Shown piece by piece: positions 37,423 through 39,038 of a stretch of 39,038 nucleotides of DNA (the stretch's first letter is position 1; each line of letters starts with the position of its first letter). The notes beneath the pieces are model-generated. The model did no database searches and was not told the DNA's origin. It saw only the letters and a program-made list of their open reading frames with translations. The stretch is from Streptomyces ureilyticus. GTDB taxonomy: Bacteria; Actinomycetota; Actinomycetes; Streptomycetales; Streptomycetaceae. Made by a program: the position numbers and the translations under genes. Location of the stretch: NCBI RefSeq assembly GCF_011045025.1, contig NZ_JAAKZX010000084.1, positions 1 through 39,038 of the forward strand, written 5' to 3'.

Positions 37423-39038
37423 AGGACGGCGTGAACGGCGTCGCACTCGCCGTCTTCATCTTCTTCTTCCTGGCCGTCACGGTCATGGGCTTCCTGGCCT
37501 CGCGCTGGCGCAGGGCCGAGAACGAGAACAGCCTCGACGAATGGGGCCTGGGCGGACGGTCGTTCGGCACCTGGGTCACCTGGTTCCTGCTCGGCGGCGA
37601 CCTCTACACGGCGTACACCTTCGTGGCGGTCCCGGCGGCGATCTACGCGGCGGGCGCGGCCGGCTTCTTCGCCGTGCCGTACACGATCCTCATCTACCCC
37701 CTGATCTTCACCTTCCTGCCGCGGCTGTGGTCGGTGTCGCACAAGCACGGGTATGTGACGACCTCGGACTTCGTGCGCGGGCGGTTCGGCTCGAAGAGCC
37801 TGTCGCTGGCGGTGGCCGTGACCGGCATCCTCGCCACGATGCCGTACATCGCGCTCCAACTGGTCGGCATCCAGGCGGTCCTTGACGTGATGGGCGTCGG
37901 CGGCGGCGAGAACACGAACTGGTTCATCAAGGACCTGCCGCTGCTCATCGCCTTCGGCGTGCTGGCCGCATACACGTACTCGTCCGGTCTTCGCGCCCCG
38001 GCCCTCATCGCGTTCGTGAAGGACACCCTGATCTACATCGTGATCGCGGTGGCCATCATCTACATCCCGATCAAGCTGGGCGGCTTCGACGACATCTTCG
38101 CCGCGGCCAGCAACGCGTACAGCCAGACCAACGAGGCGACAGGGGCACCGCGCGGTGCGCTGGTCCCGGCCGAGGCGGGCCAATGGACGTACGCCACGCT
38201 GGCGTTGGGCTCCGCGCTCGCGCTGTTCATGTACCCGCACTCGATCACGGCGACGCTGTCCTCGCGCAGCCGTGAGGTGATCCGCCGCAACACCACGATC
38301 CTGCCGCTGTACTCCCTGATGCTGGGCCTGCTCGCGCTGCTGGGCTTCATGGCGATCGCGGCCGGAATCAAGGTGGAGAACGGTCAGCTGGCGATCCCTC
38401 AGCTCTTCGAGAACATGTTCCCCGACTGGTTCGCGGGTGTCGCCTTCGCGGCGATCGGCATCGGCGCGCTCGTACCGGCGGCGATCATGTCCATCGCGGC
38501 GGCGAACCTCTTCACCCGCAACATCTACAAGGACTTCATCAAGCCCGACGCGACCGCGGCTCAGGAGACCAAGGTCTCCAAGCTCGTCTCGCTGCTTGTG
38601 AAGGTGGGCGCGCTGGCCTTCGTCCTGACCATGGACAAGACGGTCGCGATCAACTTCCAGCTCCTGGGCGGCATCTGGATCCTCCAGACCTTCCCCGCCC
38701 TGGTAGGCGGCCTGTTCACCCGCTGGTTCCACCGCTGGGCGCTGCTCGCGGGCTGGGCGGTCGGCATGGTGTACGGCACGGTGGCCGCGTACGGGGTCGC
38801 CTCGCCGACCCAGAAGCATTTCGGCGGCTCCAACGCGGAGATTCCGGGGCTCGGGGAGATGGGGTACATCGGGCTGACGGCGTTCGTCCTGAACGTGGTG
38901 GTGACGGTGGTCCTGACCTTCGTGCTGCGCGCGGCGAAGGCGCCTGACGGTATCGACGAGACGTCGGCGGGGGACTACACGGCGGATGCGGGGGATGCGG
39001 GGGTGCAGGTGGAGTTGCCGCCGGCTACGGCGGGGGCG
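37419..39038 (+). CDS. Sodium:solute symporter (SSS family, MctP-like), 3' end missing
   Basis: The frame runs 540 codons from the ATG at 37419 to the right edge without a stop. It has around 13 membrane helices. L-G-G-R-S-F-G-T-W-V-T-W-F-L-L-G-G-D near 44-61 resembles the start of SSS transporters, and G-I-G-A-L-V-P-A-A-I-M-S-I-A-A-A-N-L-F-T-R-N-I-Y-K-D-F is their characteristic late segment. Together with DUF3311 it resembles the MctP monocarboxylate permease (pyruvate, lactate, alanine), but the substrate is unproven. The last ~30 residues are a soluble acidic tail, so little is missing. Confidence 0.9.
   Translation, partial: MKDGVNGVALAVFIFFFLAVTVMGFLASRWRRAENENSLDEWGLGGRSFGTWVTWFLLGGDLYTAYTFVAVPAAIYAAGAAGFFAVPYTILIYPLIFTFLPRLWSVSHKHGYVTTSDFVRGRFGSKSLSLAVAVTGILATMPYIALQLVGIQAVLDVMGVGGGENTNWFIKDLPLLIAFGVLAAYTYSSGLRAPALIAFVKDTLIYIVIAVAIIYIPIKLGGFDDIFAAASNAYSQTNEATGAPRGALVPAEAGQWTYATLALGSALALFMYPHSITATLSSRSREVIRRNTTILPLYSLMLGLLALLGFMAIAAGIKVENGQLAIPQLFENMFPDWFAGVAFAAIGIGALVPAAIMSIAAANLFTRNIYKDFIKPDATAAQETKVSKLVSLLVKVGALAFVLTMDKTVAINFQLLGGIWILQTFPALVGGLFTRWFHRWALLAGWAVGMVYGTVAAYGVASPTQKHFGGSNAEIPGLGEMGYIGLTAFVLNVVVTVVLTFVLRAAKAPDGIDETSAGDYTADAGDAGVQVELPPATAGA

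Noticed and set aside
37287..38819. Minus-strand open frame of 510 codons over the symporter
   Set aside because: Same shadow pattern; the plus strand has a complete SSS transporter and coupled DUF3311 gene.
1..39038. tRNA, rRNA, riboswitch, integrase or transposase genes
   Set aside because: None seen by eye on either strand; the gene content and codon use are even across the window, with no sign of a recent mobile insertion.

Overview
This is a high-GC actinobacterial window that reads as Streptomyces chromosome. The support is GC-rich third codon positions, GTG and TTG starts, ATGA/GTGA-coupled operons, a WhiB-like protein, DasR with dre-like operators, and sugar ABC operons that lack their own ATPase. 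All identifications come from reading motifs and gene order; no database search was run.

Layout. 1-3813 (minus strand) is a gas-vesicle cluster transcribed gvpO, gvpA, gvpF, gvpG, gvpJ, gvpL, gvpS, with gvpK running off the left edge; it is unusually rich in short tandem repeats. 4011-12452 is a run of small accessory units: a MerR regulator divergent from a small helical protein with a probable leaderless mRNA, a double-VOC protein, an ECF42-type operon (DGPF/YCII protein, long sigma factor, DUF952 protein), a Cys4 mini-protein, a dihydrofolate-reductase-like gene divergent from a TetR repressor, a GNAT acetyltransferase, a small hypothetical, a peptidoglycan amidase and an ACC-deaminase-like PLP enzyme. 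12484-18873 is a sugar-acid module: lipoprotein, two permeases, 5-dehydro-4-deoxyglucarate dehydratase and glucarate dehydratase in one coupled operon, with a divergent IclR regulator.

18893-26423 holds a conserved signalling block: CPA1 Na+/H+ antiporter, UBP zinc finger, RsbW-type anti-sigma factor with SigH-type sigma factor, a small membrane protein, a diacylglycerol-kinase-like lipid kinase, WblE, and a PdtaS-like sensor kinase convergent on wblE across a very long perfect inverted repeat. 26980-34583 is the das/nag aminosugar locus: nagB, a convergent XRE/membrane-protein pair, dasABCD and dasR, with five DasR-box-like sites. 34685-39038 adds carbon-scavenging transport: CstA with its YbdD-type partner, then a DUF3311 protein coupled to an SSS-family (MctP-like) symporter that is cut by the right edge.

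Together the right half suggests a nutrient-sensing and uptake region. DasR would repress chitobiose import (DasABC), beta-N-acetylglucosaminidase (DasD) and glucosamine-6-P deamination (NagB) until aminosugar phosphate accumulates. CstA and the symporter would bring in peptides, pyruvate or other monocarboxylates. I saw no tRNA, rRNA, CRISPR array, transposase, integrase or prophage genes. No wholly new system is evident. The most unusual items are the repeat-laden gas-vesicle genes, the intergenic-type repeat inside the sigH N-terminal coding region, the MerR/leaderless gene pair, the ABC-coupled glucarate operon and the dre site far upstream of nagB.
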